Shown here in pieces: positions 6,290-8,229 of a stretch of 8,229 bases of DNA. The notes under the pieces were generated by a model that saw only the letters and a list, made by a program, of their open reading frames with translations, made no database searches and was not told the origin of the DNA. The translations under genes were made by a program, and so were the position numbers. Origin of the DNA: Frankiaceae bacterium (GTDB taxonomy: Bacteria > Actinomycetota > Actinomycetes > Mycobacteriales > SCTD01). The stretch lies in contig CANKBT010000125.1 of NCBI GenBank assembly GCA_947479995.1, positions 1 to 8,229 of the forward strand, read 5' to 3'. The stretch's first letter is position 1; each line of letters begins with the position of its first letter.

Positions 6290-8229
6290 GTGGACGACCA
6301 GACACGCAGTGGACCGCCGACCGGGCCGACCGCCGTGCCCGGCCTGCGCGAGGGCGGCGCGAGCGGGCCGGTGTCGGAGCGGATGCAGGCGCTGCTGTCG
6401 CGGGCGGCCGAGGACCAGCTGGTCGAGCAGCGCGCCGTGAGCACCACGCTCGCCGAGCTCCGCGGCCAGGTCGGGGCGCTCGGCGAGGGGCTGCGCGGCA
6501 CCGCCAGCGCGGCGGCGCTCGACCAGCTCGTCACCGAGCTGTCGCAGCACTCCTCCGAGGTGCGCCGCACGTACGCCGCCCTCAACGAGCGGCTCGAGGG
6601 CCTGGCCCGCCGGGTCGACGACCTGGGCACGGCCACGACGTCGAGCGGTCAGGGCGCCGAGCACCTGTCGGTGCGGGTGACCGGCCTGTCGGCCGACGTG
6701 TCCGCCGTCGGCGCCTCGGTCGAGGAGCTGTCCGGCGCCGTCAACGCCTTCCCCACCGCGCTCGCGTCGCTGCAGCGCGACCTCGCCGGCCTGCACGACC
6801 GCGTCGCCCCGCTCGGCGACGTGCGCAACGACCTCGCCGCGCTGGCGGCCCGCCCGGGCGCCGAGGTGCTGCAGCCCGAGATCGACGCGCTGCGCTCGGC
6901 GGTCGGCGAGGCCGTGTCGCGCGCCGACCTCGACCGCGTGCGCGACAGCGTCGTGTCCAGCGTCGCCGGCCGGCTCGACCGGCTCGAGGCCGCGGTGCCG
7001 CGCGACGTCGTCTCGCCGCAGGCGCTCGAGACGGCGGTGAGCGCGCTCGCCGCGCGCGTCGACGCCGTCCCGGCGCACATGAGCCCCGTGACCGACCGGC
7101 TCACCGCGCTCGAGACCCGGCTCGCCGAGGTCGCGCAGCGCCTGTCCGAGGTCGGCGACGCCGCCGGCGGCGTGCCCGCCGTCGCCACCGACCTCACCCG
7201 GCTCGCCGGCCGCGTCGAGGACCTCTCGCTCGTGCGCCGCGACGTCGGCGACCTGCGCGCCGCCGTCACCGAGGTGCGCGAGCAGGTCAGCGGCTCGACC
7301 GTGCCGCTCGCGGTAGCCGCGCTGCGCGACGACGTCGAGGCGCTCGCCGAGCGCGTCACCGCGCTCGCCCCCGCCTCGCCCGAGCAGGTCGCCGCCGAGG
7401 TGGCGCCCCGGGTCGCCGACCGCCTGGTCGACGGCCTCGCACCGCGCGTCTCGGACCTCGTGCTCAGCAAGGTCGGCGCGCTGCTCGTCGAGCAGGTCTC
7501 GCAGGCCGCCGCCGCGCAGGTGCTCAGCGGCACGAGCGCCCTGGTGCGCGAGACGACCGCCGAGAGCGAGCGCCGTGTGCTGGCGCACGTCGACGAGGCC
7601 GTGCTCGCGCTGGCGGAGGCGCTGCTGCGCCGCCGCCGCCCGGTGCGCGCCGAGGCCGCCCCGGCCGCGGCTGCCGCAGCTGCCGCGGCGCCCGCCCCTG
7701 CCCCCCTCGCGGAGACCCTCCGCGACAGCGCGCTCGACACGGGCGTGCTGGACGTCGCGGCGGTGGACGCGGCCATCGCCGCCGCGGAGTCCCCCACGGC
7801 CGCACCCGCTGCCCCGGCGCCCACCGCCGAGGTGGCACCCGCCCCGGAGCCGGAGCCCGCGCCCGCCGCGGACCCCGAGCCCGAGGCGGTGCTCGACCCC
7901 GAGCCGGAGGCGGCGCTCGCCGCCCTCGACGAGGACGCCCGGCAGGACGCGTCACCGGCCCCGGCGGCCGCGGGCGAGGTCGCCCTCGACGACGACCGCG
8001 CCGACGCCGGCGCCGACGCCGACGACGACGCCGACGCCGACGACGACGCCGAGGACGACGACGAGCCCGAGGCCGAGGCGGCGCTCGCCGCGGAGCCCGA
8101 GGCGCCGGTCGCCGAGGCGGCCCCCGCCCCGGCCCCGGCACCCGTGCCCGCGGCACCGGCGTCGATGGCCGCGACCGCCGCGCCGGCCGAGGCGGCCCCG
8201 ACGGCCGCGTCGCCGGTCGAGGTCGAGTC
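6290..8229 (+). CDS. Large coiled-coil protein with acidic Ala/Pro-rich tail, 3' end cut off by window edge
   Basis: The frame is open for 646 codons to the window edge with no stop. I do not recognise a family. After a short polar N-terminus, residues about 25-440 form a long helical region with recurring heptad-like patterns such as LAALAARV, RLTALETRLAEVAQRL and LRDDVEALAERVTAL, often broken by P and G, which suggests several coiled-coil segments. A short basic cluster RRRRPVR (447-453) marks the boundary. From there on the chain is low-complexity Ala/Pro/Glu/Asp, with a strongly acidic block of Asp and Ala around 570-595. There is no signal peptide, membrane helix or enzymatic motif. Base composition and codon use match the neighbours, so there is no sign of transfer. 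GTG 6290 is chosen for SD spacing; ATG 6281 would add three residues. A scaffold or structural role is only an inference. The neighbours suggest co-expression with the phosphatase and hydrolase. Confidence 0.8.
   Translation, partial: MDDQTRSGPPTGPTAVPGLREGGASGPVSERMQALLSRAAEDQLVEQRAVSTTLAELRGQVGALGEGLRGTASAAALDQLVTELSQHSSEVRRTYAALNERLEGLARRVDDLGTATTSSGQGAEHLSVRVTGLSADVSAVGASVEELSGAVNAFPTALASLQRDLAGLHDRVAPLGDVRNDLAALAARPGAEVLQPEIDALRSAVGEAVSRADLDRVRDSVVSSVAGRLDRLEAAVPRDVVSPQALETAVSALAARVDAVPAHMSPVTDRLTALETRLAEVAQRLSEVGDAAGGVPAVATDLTRLAGRVEDLSLVRRDVGDLRAAVTEVREQVSGSTVPLAVAALRDDVEALAERVTALAPASPEQVAAEVAPRVADRLVDGLAPRVSDLVLSKVGALLVEQVSQAAAAQVLSGTSALVRETTAESERRVLAHVDEAVLALAEALLRRRRPVRAEAAPAAAAAAAAAPAPAPLAETLRDSALDTGVLDVAAVDAAIAAAESPTAAPAAPAPTAEVAPAPEPEPAPAADPEPEAVLDPEPEAALAALDEDARQDASPAPAAAGEVALDDDRADAGADADDDADADDDAEDDDEPEAEAALAAEPEAPVAEAAPAPAPAPVPAAPASMAATAAPAEAAPTAASPVEVE
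8012..8047 (+). repeat. Two 18-bp tandem repeats encoding ADADDD
   Basis: GCCGACGCCGACGACGAC occurs twice in a row (8012-8029, 8030-8047), in frame, inside a longer GAC/GCC-rich stretch (about 8000-8066). It encodes the acidic patch of the coiled-coil protein and is a likely slippage site. Confidence 0.75.

Noticed and set aside
5052..7588. Long minus-strand frames (5052-6305 and 5894-7588) opposite the hydrolase and coiled-coil genes
   Set aside because: Low-complexity Arg/Gly/Ala/His composition, no SD-supported starts, no recognisable domains. The opposite strand carries coherent coupled genes.

Overview
The window comes from a very GC-rich actinomycete-type chromosome. GC is well above 70%, third codon positions are almost always G or C, starts are often GTG, and genes overlap by 4 bases. 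The gene content (Ku with a lysine/alanine tail, stand-alone LigD-type modules, a GAF/PAS/SpoIIE phosphatase) fits Actinomycetota. I cannot name the genus; Geodermatophilales or Kineosporiales-like lineages are a guess.

Left part (1-2615): a bacterial non-homologous end-joining locus. On the minus strand, a stand-alone ATP-dependent DNA ligase (LigD/LigC ligase core plus OB domain) is followed, with a GTGA overlap, by a stand-alone LigD-type primase-polymerase that runs off the left edge. Diverging from them on the plus strand is ku, with a PAKKA-repeat tail. The two units share a spacer of about 70 bp. Ku binds and bridges broken ends, the polymerase fills or extends them, and the ligase seals them. 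No phosphoesterase (LigD PE) domain is visible, so this is a split LigD arrangement.

Middle and right part (2683-8229): a second plus-strand transcription unit of three tightly coupled genes. The first is a large GAF-PAS-PAS-GAF-SpoIIE/PP2C serine/threonine phosphatase that probably starts as a leaderless message. The second is an alpha/beta hydrolase (GTGA overlap). The third is a long coiled-coil protein with an Ala/Pro/Glu/Asp-rich tail, running off the right edge (ATGA overlap if its ATG is used, or a 5-base gap if the better-spaced GTG is used). The phosphatase looks like the output of a partner-switching (RsbU-like) pathway, but no anti-sigma factor or anti-sigma antagonist is in view. 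What links the phosphatase, hydrolase and coiled-coil protein is unknown and is the least explained feature of the window.

There is no gene-free stretch over 100 bases. I saw no RNA genes, mobile elements or CRISPR arrays. Two genes are cut by the window edges (1-653 minus and 6290-8229 plus).
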